Of a stretch of 64,000 nucleotides of DNA, positions 13,025 to 31,205 are shown one piece after another. This DNA comes from Mytilinidion resinicola. Its lineage: Eukaryota; Ascomycota; Dothideomycetes; Mytilinidiales; Mytilinidiaceae. The notes beneath the pieces were generated by a model that had not been told where the DNA came from, ran no database searches, and saw only the letters and a program-made list of their open reading frames with translations. The position numbers and the translations under genes are program-made. Each line of letters starts with the position of its first letter. Positions within the stretch are counted from its first letter, which is position 1. Location of the stretch: assembly GCF_010093595.1 (NCBI RefSeq), contig NW_022985474.1:191371-255370 (forward strand). Direction: 5' to 3'.

Positions 13025-14585
13025 ATGATGAATTCGAGCCGGTCGGAAGACGAAGACGAAGACGCGTCCTACTTTGCGCCTAGCACAGGGCCCACGCACG
13101 TTGGCCCTAACAAAGAGCGCATGAGCAATATTATCTACCCAGATCTAATCGTGTCCTTAGAACAGCAGCTTCGCAGACATGAGATTGCTGCGCTGCGGCT
13201 ACACGGAGAGCCCGTTCCAGAGGCCCTCGCCCTCGAGCTGGACAGATGGATGGCCGAGGAAAAGGGATCCGCGGAACAAGAAGCTACATCTCCAGTGACA
13301 GTGGCACACACAACGCTGGGTGAAGACTGTCCAGCAAGGGACCAGGTCCTGAACACGTTCGAACTAGTCGGAAACATCATCTCCATGCTCCCGACCGAGG
13401 AAATCCTCCAAGCCCGCCTCGTGAGCAAAGACTGGCTGGCCGAAGTAGAGGCATTGCTCCGCAACACCGCATTCCGTGAGAAATTTTCGACAAGAATTGT
13501 TCTTCGCGCCTATAGCCTGTGGGCCCGTAGAGCGCGGCACGCCTGTCGCAAAGGGATTTGTGAATCCATATTGTGACTCTAAGGGCAAAGGGCACCTTAT
13601 ATGCACATTATGCACACCCATTAGAGATCGAGAGGTCCATCTACTACGGATTCGCAACCCCATGGCGTGTAGACAGGCCGTGGTAGGAGCAGACAACTAC
13701 CGACCCAAGTTTTAGTTCGATATGTCACAGTTCAAAATAAATCCAATCCTAGCGCGCATGCTAGGCACCCCAACCCACCTCCGTAATGGTCGTTGCGATT
13801 TTGACATCAGTGAAGAGGCGGACGGTACATTTTCATTTTCTCAGACCAGAGCAAAACTATTGCAAGAGCATGGAACCGAGTGGGACAGAACCTTCCTCAC
13901 ACAGCCACCATGCCAGAGTGTCAGTATTTTCATAGCAGGCAAGCACGTGGGGCTTATTCAAGTTGCCACATGTGATGACGATCAAGATATACGGATCGGA
14001 TATGTCTTCCAGCACATCACAAGCATCGCGCCCACACTGGCGACGCAGTCGGCCAGCAACATCAGAGCATTTCTAGGAAAACAACCACAACAATACAACC
14101 TACCAACCCAAGAAACAACAGGCGAATTTATATGGGAGTCGAATATGACTCGGGAGGAATGGGTAGAAAACAGAGCATCCCGAGTTGACAAAGGACACCC
14201 CGAAAGCAGGCGAGATCCCAGGCGAAATCCCAGGCGAGATCCCATGTACAGAGACTGGACATGGAAACATCGCATCGTCCCCCCCAGCAAGATGCAGATA
14301 TCCATAGTGCTCAAAAAGCGCGCCGAGGCCAGGAATGACATAAGAGATGACCACCTCAACGACGGGAGAAAGATACGCAGTGATTCACACTTTCCGTCAT
14401 GGGCAGGCTACATCCCACACAGACTACCAGGCAGCGCGCGACTAGAGTTGTCGACACAGTGGGATGGAGGAGGGACAGAGCCGCTTCTACCTAAAGAAAT
14501 ACTAGAGGGTACTGGACGCAATGTCTGGCTAGGACGGGCAAACTATACGACCAACGGGCAGATCAACAACGGGCATACACAGTGA
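13025..14585 (+). CDS. F-box-like protein gene with a frame break (possible pseudogene)
   Basis: The first part (13025 to about 13490) encodes VLNTFELVGNIISMLPTEEI followed by LQARLVSKDWL, a recognisable F-box. The frame then changes by one at a TTTT run (about 13484-13487): reading one T fewer would continue EKF directly into RQELFFAP and VNPYC, a pattern usual for this fungal family after the F-box. A TAG stops that frame at 13713-13715, but a 48-base GTAGGA...CACAG segment (13683-13730) would remove it in phase. From 13731 the frame is open to 14585 with a Trp/Arg/Asp-rich domain (FLTQPPCQSVSIFIAGKH). A 55-base intron (13476-13530) could also bridge the first break but would delete the LFFAP motif. 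I think a frameshift is more likely, real or from sequencing. Confidence 0.55.
14207..14242 (+). repeat. Three tandem 12-base units inside the F-box-like gene
   Basis: Three adjacent copies of CAGGCGAGATCC, the middle one with a single change. The unit is a multiple of three and encodes the tetrapeptide pattern RRDP RRNP RRDP, so the repeat is compatible with translation. Confidence 0.9.
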
Positions 14586-14645
14586 CCACGAGGGGACCCT
14601 TACACTCAACCGACACGCCGAACGAGAAGATAAACGGGCCACTGG

Positions 14646-15239
14646 CTAGCGGCGATGATAGCGCAGGGCTACTAAAATTTGTCCTAATGTCCGCCTAGAC
14701 AATATCACCATTGGAATCCAAAGTATCATCTGCAACATCCTCCTCAACAGAACTAGCCCAATAAAGACTAGTAGTATCCAGGCCATCCAAGACACCCAAG
14801 TCAGCCAGATGAAACCCAAGAGTCCTAGCGAAGCAAACTCCAAAGCGGAGATTATTGAGACGGAAGAGCCGGCGTACGCGTAGGCAGGCAATGTAGTAAT
14901 CCCCAGTAATATACCTAAGAAGATTAGCAGAATAAAAGAAAAGAAAAAAGAAGAGATATACCGTAACTCCGGAGGTAACAATATTAGTATATCTTCTACT
15001 GGTATATCTTATGCACTACTATAATTACTATCTCCAAAAACATATTTTAGGTCATGTATTGGTATTAATTGTCGATAGGAAATAATAGTAAGACCCCTAG
15101 TAAGAACAAGGGCATAAAGAACAGTAGAACTAGCCATATTATAAGAGATGGAAGAGGGTAAGAGGGTAAGAGAGATATATGTGTAAAAGTGATAAGATAG
15201 AAAAGAGATGACAAATAATAGTACTATGGTTAGTGGCAT
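14646..15239 (-). pseudogene. AT-rich relic of a small multi-pass membrane protein
   Basis: An ATG at 15239 opens a hydrophobic frame ending at a TAA (15009-15011). The same frame resumes immediately and stays open to 14646. Both halves are strongly hydrophobic: MPLTIVLLFVISFLSYHFY at the start, then ITTLPAYAYAGSSVSIISAL and LGLLGFIWLTWVSWMAWILL in the second half. Read through the stop they would make a protein of about 197 residues with four or so membrane segments. The DNA is rich in TA steps, as expected after repeat-induced point mutation, but I have not computed this. No family was recognised. It may be a decayed transposon-associated gene or chance hydrophobic coding in AT-rich DNA. 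Confidence 0.35.
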
Positions 15240-16098
15240 AGAACACCTAATACATCCAGAAAGCAGGAACCAATAAGAAGGCGTAGACGTGAACCAATAA
15301 GATTGGGCAGCTTAACTTAGAAAGCGGACCGGGGTAACAGCAGGTAGTAGCCAAGCTAGACAATACGGGTTGAATCACGACTTTAGTTGATGCGCTGGAG
15401 GACACTGGACAGCATCCCAACTTACTCAAGAAACAAAATTAGACCGTGCGAAGAAATGTGCGATGTGGCAAGATGGCGCTGCTGTAACCGATGTTGTTGG
15501 AACCACGGGAGGGAGAGATATGGTTGACTGTGATTGATTAGTGAGGATTTAGGTAGAAATGGACGCCCGCTTCGATACTTCGAACCCATAGAGCCGATTC
15601 AGAGTGCGCAAGTTGTGACATGGAAAGTATTTTCAAGTGGTTGTGCTGGAGGACCTCTGACGGTACCACCGGTTTTGCCATTCAAGAACAAATGAACCAA
15701 ATTCGCGAGTAGCGGTTTTTGCCACTCACTGACCCCCTTCTTGACACTATCAGGGGTACTTTGACATTCCTCCCAAAACCAAAAATAAAGAGTATATGCT
15801 AGCGCCTACTACTAACGCTTAACTACGTATACAAAACCTCGTATCCTCGCCAACGGATATACTATACGCAATCCTCCATACCCTTTCGAAAAGCAGGGTA
15901 TTCACGTCAGCTGAACCAAACCACAGCCCATCACTATCCAGCCCGAGTACCCATGCCAATACCCATATAAGTCTAAACGACACTGTACAGAATCAACCCC
16001 ACCACCAAACCACGACCCAACAAAACATCAATTCAGATTTTAAACGCCAGAGAAAGCGCGACAAGAGAGAGCGCGAAAACGCCACAGCAAACCTCACT
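15240..16098. other. Intergenic region with a possible dispersed repeat copy
   Basis: No gene supported. Around 15609-15680 the sequence contains CTGGAGGACCTCTGACGG, close to the core of the repeat family found at 54-55 kb, with a weak match to its other block about 50 bases upstream. The remainder up to the DUF3405 gene shows nothing I can name. Confidence 0.45.
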
Positions 16099-18419
16099 TC
16101 ACACTATCAACCTCTCCCTCCCCATCTTCTTGACCGGATGCAGCAGCATACCCGGCAAACACATCCGCCCACCCTCCTTCTCCGCCTCCGGCCCCCCCAG
16201 CACCTCCTCTTCCTTCCCCCACTCATGCACCTTCACCGGCCACCCCAACCACCGCCGATACAGCACCCGCGGGAACGTAGACGCGTAATACCAGCTCCAC
16301 CCATAGAAGTTGTGCTCGCGGTCATGCTGGTACGGGCTATCCTCCAGCTCGCCCCACATGCCCGGCACCGCGTCCAGCGCCTCCCCCGTCGCCGCATCGA
16401 CAGTCGCGTGCGCGTTGAAGATGCCATCGGCGTAGCGCGCAGGCCACGCGCGGTCCGCGAAGATGGGGTGGGGCGCGTAGATGGCCTTGAGGCCGTGCTG
16501 CAGCGCGACCGTGGTCGGCCACATCTCGGCCTGCATGGAGCGGCCGGCCAGGTTCTCGGCGTGCATGGCCTGCAGCAGCGGCTTGGAGAAGCGCACGACC
16601 GTGTTGATGTAGGCGCGGCGCTCGAGGTGCGCGAAGTCGGCGTGGTCGAAGCCGAAGGCGGCGGGGTTGGCGCTGTTGAAGACGGGGTGGATGGTGGGCA
16701 CGTAGTTCCAGATGTGGTTGCGGTAGGACCAGGTTGTGTTGCGGGGGTCCCAGATGGGGAGGAGGGTGATTAGGTCGGCGGGCTCGTCGACGCCCCAGGC
16801 GAAGTTGTCGTCGGCCATGGATGTCGGTGGGACAGGTCCGAGGGGTTTCTGAGGTGGCTCTGCGCCCGGGTAGGGTCGTGGTCCCCAGACTGGTTGTGGG
16901 ATGAGGCCGTCTGATGAAGCCTTCAGGATAGTTTCGTGCGTGTCGTTGAGGAAAGCCGAGTAGGATCCATGGACCTCCGGGATATAGTAGCGCTTGTTTC
17001 GTTCCCACATCAGCTTCCGGGGCTGTTTCTCGGCGAACTGTGCGATCTTCTCAAAGAAGTGATAGTGCTGTCCGATGTACCTCGCATCCGTTTCCCAATT
17101 CCAAACGTAGTCGAACTCAGGGTGTTTTTGAGAGAAGAACTGCACACACATGTACTGATGCCAGTAAACCTGCCAATCTGTGACGAGGGGATACCATTTC
17201 GGGAAAGCCGCCTCGGACCATAACAAGGCCATGTCCCGTAGCTCGTGTGGGACGTTGGCTTTCAGGACTTCCTCGTAGACTTCTGAATCCGTGAAGATCG
17301 GCTTCTTCTTGTCTTTGATGTGTACATATAGGAAAACTTGATATTCCCCACCGGATTGAAGGGAAAGCTCGGAAACCATCGCTCGGATAGCAGTGATATC
17401 GTTCTCCTCGTATTGGTAGCCCTCCCAGGAGCGGATTAGGACTGCTGTACGCTTGTGGTATGACGGTAATGGGATTTCACCATCACTAGAAGTCTTGTTC
17501 ATATGAGCTGCAGGTAGCTCGAGGTTCGGCCGCATATTGGGGCTACTCCGGGCCTCTGGGCGGTATCGATCCTGGTTTAGCTTGAGACATTCGTTTTGAA
17601 GGCTTCCCCAATTGGTGTTGTTCCAATCCACGCCTTTGCCTTCTTCATCACCATACCCGTAGGGGCCATACCGCGAGGAACGATCAAAGCATGCCTCGCC
17701 GTCCAGACCCACGGCTTCGTAACTTCCGATAAGAGGCCTGGGGAGATCTTTTGGCAGCCCTTTATAGGCCCGCGTCAAGTCCTTCTTGCTGACATCAAGA
17801 GGCAGTCCTCGTGGTCCAACACATGCTACTTGTTTCCCCTTCCACTGCTTCTTCCATTCTGGGCTGTTGTACTTTGGATACGGTGTGTACGGCGATTGTG
17901 ATTTTAACGCAGATTTGCCCAACTTGGAAACTCCTTGGTCGAAGAAGCCGTGGTCCCTAACAAGTCTATCAGTAACAGGTTCCCGAGTGAATACCAAAAC
18001 CCTCACATTGGGAAGCCTTCCCAGCGATTGGGATCGTATTTCTTGTCCACATATTGCCCATAAGGCGGCCAATGTCCATCCGTCGGTTCATTACTCGGCC
18101 TATTCCACTCCAAGACTTGCTGCATGTATTCCTTGGAAGAGCTTGTTTGCGCAGAGTCTGTCGCTGCAGAAGTTGCGCTTCCGCCCTTTACTGGGCCCCA
18201 TGCCGGCCTGGGGTCTGATATCTTCGATCCCTCGTCTGTCTTCCCACTCGGGTGGATCTTGTTCGAGAATCGTGAATAGCCGTAGTGGATATCTGCGGCA
18301 AGAGGCAGCTGTTTGACAAAAGAGAGAAGAACGATGAAACAGATTAATGAGAGTAAGGCGAGCCTGCGCGGGGAACGAGTCAACATGATAGCAGAGGGGA
18401 CGCAAGGGCGGAGGACCAC
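16099..18419 (-). CDS. DUF3405-family type II membrane protein
   Basis: Two exons (18419-18007 and 17956-16099) encode 756 residues; a second in-frame ATG at 18386 would shorten the product by 11. The N-terminus has Arg residues and then a single membrane helix (LALLSLICFIVLLSFVKQL), followed by a variable lumenal stem and a large conserved domain. Motifs include AVLIRSWEGYQYEENDITAI, WNWETDARYIGQHYHFFEKI and FYGWSWYYASTFPRVLY, all typical of fungal DUF3405 proteins. The WETDARY stretch recalls the acidic metal-binding motif of glycosyltransferases, and the topology would suit a Golgi enzyme, but no activity is established that I know of. The intron (GTGAGG...GTTAG) joins WEGFPM to DHGFFDQ in phase. 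Confidence 0.82.
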
Positions 18420-19344
18420 TGATTAGCCGTCGCGGGACCTGGTGGCAGCACGACAGTACATGTAGAGGCACGGAAGAACAACGGAAGACTAGAGAGAATA
18501 GAGAGTCGCACACGGCGGGATTTGGATCTACATAAGGGCGGCGATTGCAGTCTGCCACCTGCAGCGCCCCACAGTCGGGGGAGGCGCATCTGATGGTTAC
18601 GGATGTTTGGAGGTGTCTGTGCCTGCAATACACCTTTGTATCGGCGAAGAAGATAATAGGGCCCCTTAGCGCGTGCCCTTTGCGCCTCTAACGGCGGGCC
18701 GAGAGACGAGACGCGTGTAACAGCAGGGTACCGAGCATCACGGGAATATATCGTCAAGAAGCACAGTGTAGCAATTCCCCTGAACTAGCGAAGGAGAAAC
18801 GAAAACCTGAATCGGCAACCTAGTGCAGAGTATCTCTGAGCACACAACAATCTCCCAAGAGCAGCAGGTCATGTAATTTTTGGATGCCGTACAAAAATAC
18901 AGGCCAGAACGGCTGGTGTTTAGAGTTGTCAGGGTCGTGTTTCAGAGCTGGGTGGTCTCCTGCACATCCTGTGCTTGCACCGTGTCAACTGAAGCGGCCC
19001 TGTGGCCCTGGCCTGTGGCACGTTCTGCTATGGCGTCACAGGCTGGCCACCGAAATGTATGTTGCTCCACTCAGTCGATTTGAGAACGCGTTGCGACCCA
19101 CTGGATCATCAGGAGAAGAACTCAACGGAGTCGCCTTCCTTGTCTTATAGCAGATCCTCCCAACTCGGGATTTTCTCCACTTTCACTTGATCGTCCAGCA
19201 AGAAAAGAAAAGGCACTCAGCCGCTCAACGCAGCATGTGAAAACCGCCATTGGCCATTTATGGAGTGTATGCTATTTGCGGCATTTGCCGCGCTCTATCA
19301 CCATATCCAGAGAACTCCACCCATGCCGCAATCCGCAAGCCGCA
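18420..19344. other. Intergenic region upstream of DUF3405 gene
   Basis: About 925 bases holding the presumed promoter of the DUF3405 gene and the 3' end of SHP1. No gene or repeat was recognised. Confidence 0.55.
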
Positions 19345-20711
19345 CTACTTCCACTTCTGCACCACCACTCCGCCGCGCTTGAATTCTGGCAGCTCACCGA
19401 TCTGCACCTTCCTGTCTGCCAGTTCTGTGCTCGGGAAAGTAGTCATGAGCGCGTACGCCCGCTGTGTGCTCGCAGGGCTGGCTGCATCCACGAATCCGTA
19501 CACATCGCCAATCGTGTGCGTCGTATTGAACCGGGACTGAAGGCGGGTGCCGTCTCCCAGACGAATCTGCAGTGTGACGGCAGGGGTCGAGTCGTCAATG
19601 TTGACTTTCGGTGCCGCAGCTGAGCTTGAGCTCGCTGCAGCGGCGGCGGCTGGTGCGGCGGCTGGCGCATGTGACGATGGGGCTGCCGCTCCAGGCGTAG
19701 GGCTTCCAAGACGTTGTCCGGAGCCTGAGAATGGCTTATACTTCGACTTTGGCTTCACGTAATCCTCGTCCTTGTGAGGACGCACCTCCACATCCACCTC
19801 CTGGCCGCGCTCAACGTTCAGAATCTCCAGCGGCGCATGGCCTGAGTTGATAAGCTCTAGCGTTCGGGCATTTGCAGGGTCGTCGTAACGGTAGAGAGGG
19901 CCATCGTCAACGGAAAAGCCGTCTTGCCAAAGGTGCAGCTCGCGTCGCACTCGCGGAGCTGAGGCGGGCCGCTCTGCAGTGGGGTCGGGAATGGTACGGC
20001 TAGGAGCATCGTCGCCACCAAGGGTCACTCCTGTGCCTCTGAAGTGGGTTGAGGGTCTCTCCTCGTCTCCACCTGGGCGTGGAACGTTCCTGCAACTTAT
20101 TAGTAAAATGTGTAGCGCTGGATTTGGAGCAACTCACTGTCGAGCCCTTTTCAGAATGTTGTTGATCTGGTCTCGGGGATTGGAAGCGTTGGGGTTCTGC
20201 ACAGCAAGACCGGACTTCTCGCCACCTGTGAAGAAGTCCTGTTGCTCATCGTCGTTATAGTCCTCATCGCTGTCATGGTCTCCGTCGTCTCCGTGAGTGG
20301 GGGCTCCTCCCTGATTCTGCATGTCTTTCAACGTCCTCAAGCCTCGCTGAGGCGCTTTGCGGGCGGCAGCTGGAGCAGACGACGAGCTTGCTGAGGCGGG
20401 CACCGGTCTTCCATCAAGAGTGCGTCCACCGCCGGATTGCGCGGGAGTTCCGGCAGCGGGCTCTGGAGTATCGGAGGTGTCCATGGGGTCTTCGGCGTCA
20501 GCGTCGTCGTCCCCGCCCTCTGCTGCTGCGTAGTAGGTTGCGACAGCGGTCTCGAGGTCCCAGTTGGAGGATTCAAGATAACCCTCAGCCTGCGCGCAGA
20601 AGGAATATTAGTGGCTGCCAAATGGTGAAAAGGCCGAGAGAGATTTCGTACATCGTGAGGTCCAAGGCCAGTGACGGCGCAAAACTGGGCTGTTAAAGTG
20701 TCGTGATCCAT
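19345..20711 (-). CDS. SHP1: UBX/SEP/UBA domain Cdc48 adaptor (p47, NSFL1 cofactor)
   Basis: Three exons (20711-20652, 20589-20138, 20089-19345) give 418 residues. Order of domains: UBA at the N-terminus (MDHDTLTAQFCAVTG, then AEGYLESSNWDLETAVATYY); an acidic linker with DEDYNDDEQQDFFTGGEKSG; SEP domain at about 218-282 (RELHLWQDGFSVDDGPLYRY, then LELINSGHAPLEIL); a Pro/Ala-rich spacer; and a UBX domain at about 337-418 (TLQIRLGDGTRLQSRFN, ending ELPEFKRGGVVVQKWK). Shp1/p47 binds the AAA ATPase Cdc48/p97 and ubiquitin, and serves membrane fusion, protein phosphatase 1 control and protein degradation. The exon borders restore UBA and linker sequence in phase. It is divergent from MIM1. Confidence 0.93.
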
Positions 20712-21316
20712 GGTGGCAGATGTCTAGGAAAGTGAGAGGATGATGAGTGCTAGGGTGGGTTTCGAGAAGGTGCTTTGGTGGAAATGGTACCTTTGTAGCT
20801 GTGGGTGAAGTTGGTGGGGAGCTTCGTGGCGGGCGTGCAGGCAGCTCTGTCAACCTTGGAAGACGTCAGCTAGCGCCAAGTAGAATATTGGCATTACATT
20901 CACAACTTCGGAACTCCCTGGACACTGCTATTGGACTTGGAAATTAAGAAGTCTTGGAGATAGAAATTGTAGATTAGGATAGCAATTCGTCTTTGCACTT
21001 GCAAATGGTCACATGAGGCTTTGAGAAGGAGAGCATTCTATTTCGTAATTGGAGAAATAAGGACGAGAACCTAGACTATCTAAATGTAAATCTGTCCTAA
21101 GGATGGTAATCAATTAGTTGTAGCTCTGTCCAAGTTTTGTGTGGTACACGACCACGGTTCTGAATATACATCTTGCTTCAGGTTCCTCTTGGCACCGCAA
21201 TAAATCCATTTGAGCCTCAATTCACTAAACCTCGGGAAGCCAGCCGTCGACCATCCACGCCCTCCGACGGGCCTACTCTGTACCACCGCCTACGCTTCTT
21301 CCTCAGTATCCCCAAA
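20712..21316. promoter_or_regulatory. Divergent promoter region SHP1 / MIM1
   Basis: About 600 bases separate the two start codons. No gene seen. The MIM1 side shows a C/T-rich leader just before the ATG at 21317. Confidence 0.45.
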
Positions 21317-21909
21317 ATGTCAGGAACATCGCCCCGAGACCAGCAGCCCCTCTCCGACTCGGCCCTGACCATCCACTCGGACAGCGAGAACTACGACGGC
21401 AACCACGAGCTCTCCTCGTCGTCTCCGCCCTCTTCTTCCAGCTCGCCGCTCATCCTGTACTCTCCGCCAACTATCTGGGGCTTGGTGCGCGGCGCTGCGA
21501 TTAATCTGGTTCTCCCGTTCATCAATGGATTGATGCTGGGTTTCGGCGAGCTCATTGCGCACGAAGTGGCGTATCAATTTGGATGGGCAGGCACAAAGGT
21601 ACGCTGGCATGGCCATTTGTCTCTTCGGACGTGTGTTCCCCATATTTTAAATGCTCTTCTCTCTCCACATCCTTTTTAAGATGATGGGAGGCTTTCCTGA
21701 GCAAGGGCACTCCATTTGAGTAGACGACTCTGCAATTATCTCCTATCTGCCTATGAATCTGACTTGCTAATCACGCTCGGCTATAGATATTTCCCAGCAG
21801 GCGCAACGACTCGAGAACCGTCGGTCCTGGCGTTGAGATGCGGCCCGACCCTGTCGAGCGGAAGAGGAGATCCGGCGAAGAGATGGACGCATACACAAGC
21901 TTGGAGTAG
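21317..21909 (+). CDS. MIM1: Mitochondrial import protein 1 (outer membrane insertion factor)
   Basis: Two exons (21317-21598 and 21787-21909) encode 134 residues. A Ser/Asp-rich cytosolic N-terminus precedes the family core IWGLVRGAAINLVLPFINGL and MLGFGELIAHEVAYQFGWAG, a single membrane helix with GxxxG-like small-residue spacing. The second exon begins IFPSRRNDSR and ends in a basic, acidic mixed tail. Mim1 helps insert alpha-helical proteins into the mitochondrial outer membrane and supports TOM complex assembly. The intron is GTACGC...CTATAG, phase 0. The ATG chosen is the one nearest the family N-terminus; the frame is open further upstream but lacks support. Confidence 0.88.
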
Positions 21910-22269
21910 GGCATTGGACTGGAAGCTTTGCAGCTGGCACACACTCTCATGCTTACGAGAAGCAATTGGATTGTACATAGACACAAGGGCATTATAAAGT
22001 TTGTGGGTTAGCATCAGGCACGCGCAGTCAGGCGTTATTGGAATCTTGCTCACAGCAAAGGCGAGGAAAATGCACTCAACAGTCGTAGCATAGAAATACA
22101 GCTATGAGACACACTCTACACTACATTTTGGTGTTGGAATGAGTGATTTGGCACGTAGAATGACGCCCTCATGAATGAAGAACAGCACGTGACTTTGCAC
22201 CTCGCGGCCCCGGCTCGGTGGTTTGCGACATCTCGGAGAGCTTCCTTCAAAAAATTATAGACGTCAACC
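21910..22269. other. Intergenic region between MIM1 and OXA1
   Basis: About 360 bases between same-strand genes; 3' end of MIM1 and promoter of OXA1 expected. Nothing else recognised. Confidence 0.5.
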
Positions 22270-23936
22270 ATGATTGCCAGCAATGGGCTACGGCCCGCCT
22301 TTCGGATATCGTCCATTTCCTGTCGTTCTTTACCGCTTCGCACTAATGGATTGAGAAAGGTATGAGTGCTTGTTCGTCCCCTACCCGTCTCAATGCCTAT
22401 ATCAGGATTCTTTCACACCTCCGCGCTTGCGAGGGACAACCCCATCCCAACTACTTTCAGTTAGAAATACTTGATCATATAGAATTCCAAACTAAGCTGT
22501 CTCCTCCAGTTCTCTAACCTCCCAAAGCCCACCCGCGGCATCTCCTCCCCCCAACCTCGAGCCCAGCACACAAGTCCCCTCCTATCGTCACGATGGAGAA
22601 GTACCAACATCGCCGCGCCCGCCCTCCTAGCCACAGCCTCTGGCATCCGCTTCAACTCCACAACCCCATCTCCTTCCGCCTCCGCTACCCCCGTCGACGC
22701 CGCACACGCCGAGCATCCCTGGGCCGTCCCCCACACCCCCGACAGCACTATCGAAGACCTCCTCTACAGCGGCCCCCTCGCCTCCGTCCCCGAGCACATC
22801 GGCTACCTGAAGTCCCTCGGACTAGACTACGGCTGGGGGCCGACCACGGCCGCCGAATGGCTGCTCGAGCACATCCACATCTGGAGCGGGCTGCCGTGGG
22901 GCGCATCCATCCTGGCGGCCGCCTTCGCGGTGCGCGCGGGCTGCTTCTACTTCTACGTGCAGGGCGCCGACACGACGGCCAAGATGCGCGCGCTGAAGCC
23001 CGTCATCGACCCGCTGACGGCCAAGATGAAAACGGCGCTGAACGCCGGCGATCGCGAGGAGACGATGCGGTGGCGGCGCGAGTCGACCAAGGTGTATAAA
23101 GACATGAACATCCACCCCGTCCGACACGTCTTCGCGGGACCGGTCATCCAGGGCTTGTTCGGCTTCGGCGCGTTCCGCCTCTCGCGCGGTATGGCGGATA
23201 TCCCCGTGCCAGGCCTCCTGGATGGGGGCATGCTGTGGTTCACGAACCTCGCAATCCCAGACCCGACATACCTCCTGCCCCTCATGGCTGCCGGTGCTGT
23301 GCACATGGTCGCAAGAGTACGCGCCTCTCCTCCCCTATTCCCCCCTCCCTCTCCTTCTCCTGTATACTTCTCCTGTATCTAACCAATACGCCTCAGATCG
23401 GCGGCGAAAGCGGCAATCCCATGGCCCCCGCGCAACAGAAAATCATGATGTGGGGCCTGCCCGGCCTGATGTTCCTCTTCTCGTGGTGGCTGCCCGCCGC
23501 GACGCAGCTCACCTTCCTCGCCGGCTCCGTGCTCTCCCTGCTGCAAGCCCTGATCTTCCGCAGCCCGCGCTTCCGCCGCGCGCTCAACCTCACCCCGCTG
23601 TACAAGCAGCCCCCCGTCCGCCCACAGACCATCGAGACGCGCTTCGCCATGCGCGCGCAGCCGGCGGCGGCAAAAAAGCCCGTGTATCAGGCCCCTAGCA
23701 GCTCGACGACGCCACCGGATCCCCTAGCCCGCCCAGGGAAGGTGCCTGCGAAGCCTGGGCTCGCAGACAAAGTGTGGAAGACGACGAAGGAAGCGGCAAG
23801 GGGTTGGTTCCCCGAGGCGTTGACGCGGATGACGCAGAGCCAGGAGAAGCAGCGCAAGGACCGGTTGAAGGCGCAGGCTGCGGCGTATGAGCTGCAGCGG
23901 CAGCAGCAGTTGGAGCAGGAGAAGAACGGGAGGTGA
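22270..23936 (+). CDS. OXA1: Mitochondrial inner membrane insertase Oxa1/YidC family
   Basis: Three exons (22270-22359, 22510-23316, 23397-23936) encode 478 residues. The first exon is a basic, Ser/Arg-rich mitochondrial presequence (MIASNGLRPAFRISSISCRS). The mature domain begins with AHAEHPWAVP and has the family segments WGPTTAAEWLLEHIHIWSGL, AVRAGCFYFYVQGADTTAKM, a Lys/Glu helical hairpin, GLFGFGAFRLSRGMADIPVP and, in exon 3, GNPMAPAQQKIMMWGLPGLM with FLFSWWLPAATQLTF. The C-terminal region is long, basic and Gln-rich, as needed for binding mitochondrial ribosomes. Oxa1 inserts mitochondrially made and some imported proteins into the inner membrane. Starting from an ATG inside exon 2 would lose the presequence, so the upstream exon, joined by GTATGA...CCTCCAG, is preferred. 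Confidence 0.9.
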
Positions 23937-24867
23937 TTCATGACACGGGAGGAATGTAATTGTCTTGGGGGGGGGGGGGGGCTTTGGGGTTGTTGGGCAT
24001 TGTATATTAACTTCTTTCGATTTGATGTGTTGATAGTCTGGCATCGGGTGCGCGGGCAATGTGAATGTGTAGATGTAACCACCGAAAAAGGGGGATCAAT
24101 AGGCATGGTTAGAGCAATGTACAGTAACATATACCTATCACAGACATCACTCACACTCGCACACGCACATGCAACTTGTCTAGAACACTTGAGTCTAATA
24201 TTTTTTGACTAACTCATTCCGATCGCCCTTCCCTATTAACCGCCCCCGCCTAGCACCAGAACAGACATACACGCACGTGAACCCCCAGCCAGCAGTTGGC
24301 CATTTCCATTCCCGTTCCGATTACCTGAACCCCTTTAAAACAGGAAAAGCCGTAAAACCCCCGCATGCCACACGCGCTTCTGCAACTCGAAACAAGTTTG
24401 AAAGAAAAAAACAAGACAGAGCTTTCTAAAGGTACAGAAGGTTGAAGCAGAAGAGTTGCCTCCACCCTAACTTAAAGGGAGAGAGGGCTCCGCTTCCATC
24501 ACCCCTTTTCCGCACCGCCATGAGAAGAGAAGGGAAGAGAAAAGAACCCGTAACCCTAATGCAAGTATGCCGCAGGAAGTATATGATTCTCCCAAGATCG
24601 ATGAAGTCAGTTCAGAATGCAGAGAAAGAAAAACAGAAGGTTGTAGTACAGGCTTCATTCTCGGCCGTCCGTAGTCATTATGAACTCTCCATCCCATGGG
24701 GGGACGATGCCGCCGTGACTCCGGTGAAATTTCCCAGTCGATGTAAACGCCATCTTCAAGCAAACCAAGGAGTGGAAAGAAAGGGACTAGTGGGGGTGTG
24801 TTTTTGGTAAGAGAATGCAGAGATTCTAGGATATGTATGTATGCTGGTCAGATCGTCGGTCGTTGAT
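23937..24867. other. Convergent 3' intergenic region OXA1 / KDM5
   Basis: About 930 bases between converging genes. It contains a 15-base G run at 23967-23981. No gene supported; long 3' untranslated regions are the likely content. Confidence 0.6.
23967..23981. repeat. Homopolymer of 15 G
   Basis: A G run about 30 bases after the OXA1 stop codon. Like the 31-base G run at 501, it lies just downstream of a gene on the same strand. Confidence 0.9.

Positions 24868-31205
<6,338 letters not shown>

Noticed and set aside
16138..16773. 211-codon plus-strand frame over the DUF3405 gene
   Set aside because: Antisense shadow in GC-rich coding DNA with no family features.
22593..23099. 168-codon frame overlapping OXA1 exon 2
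   Set aside because: Arg/Pro/His-rich shadow of the GC-rich OXA1 coding frame; the OXA1 frame carries the family sequence.
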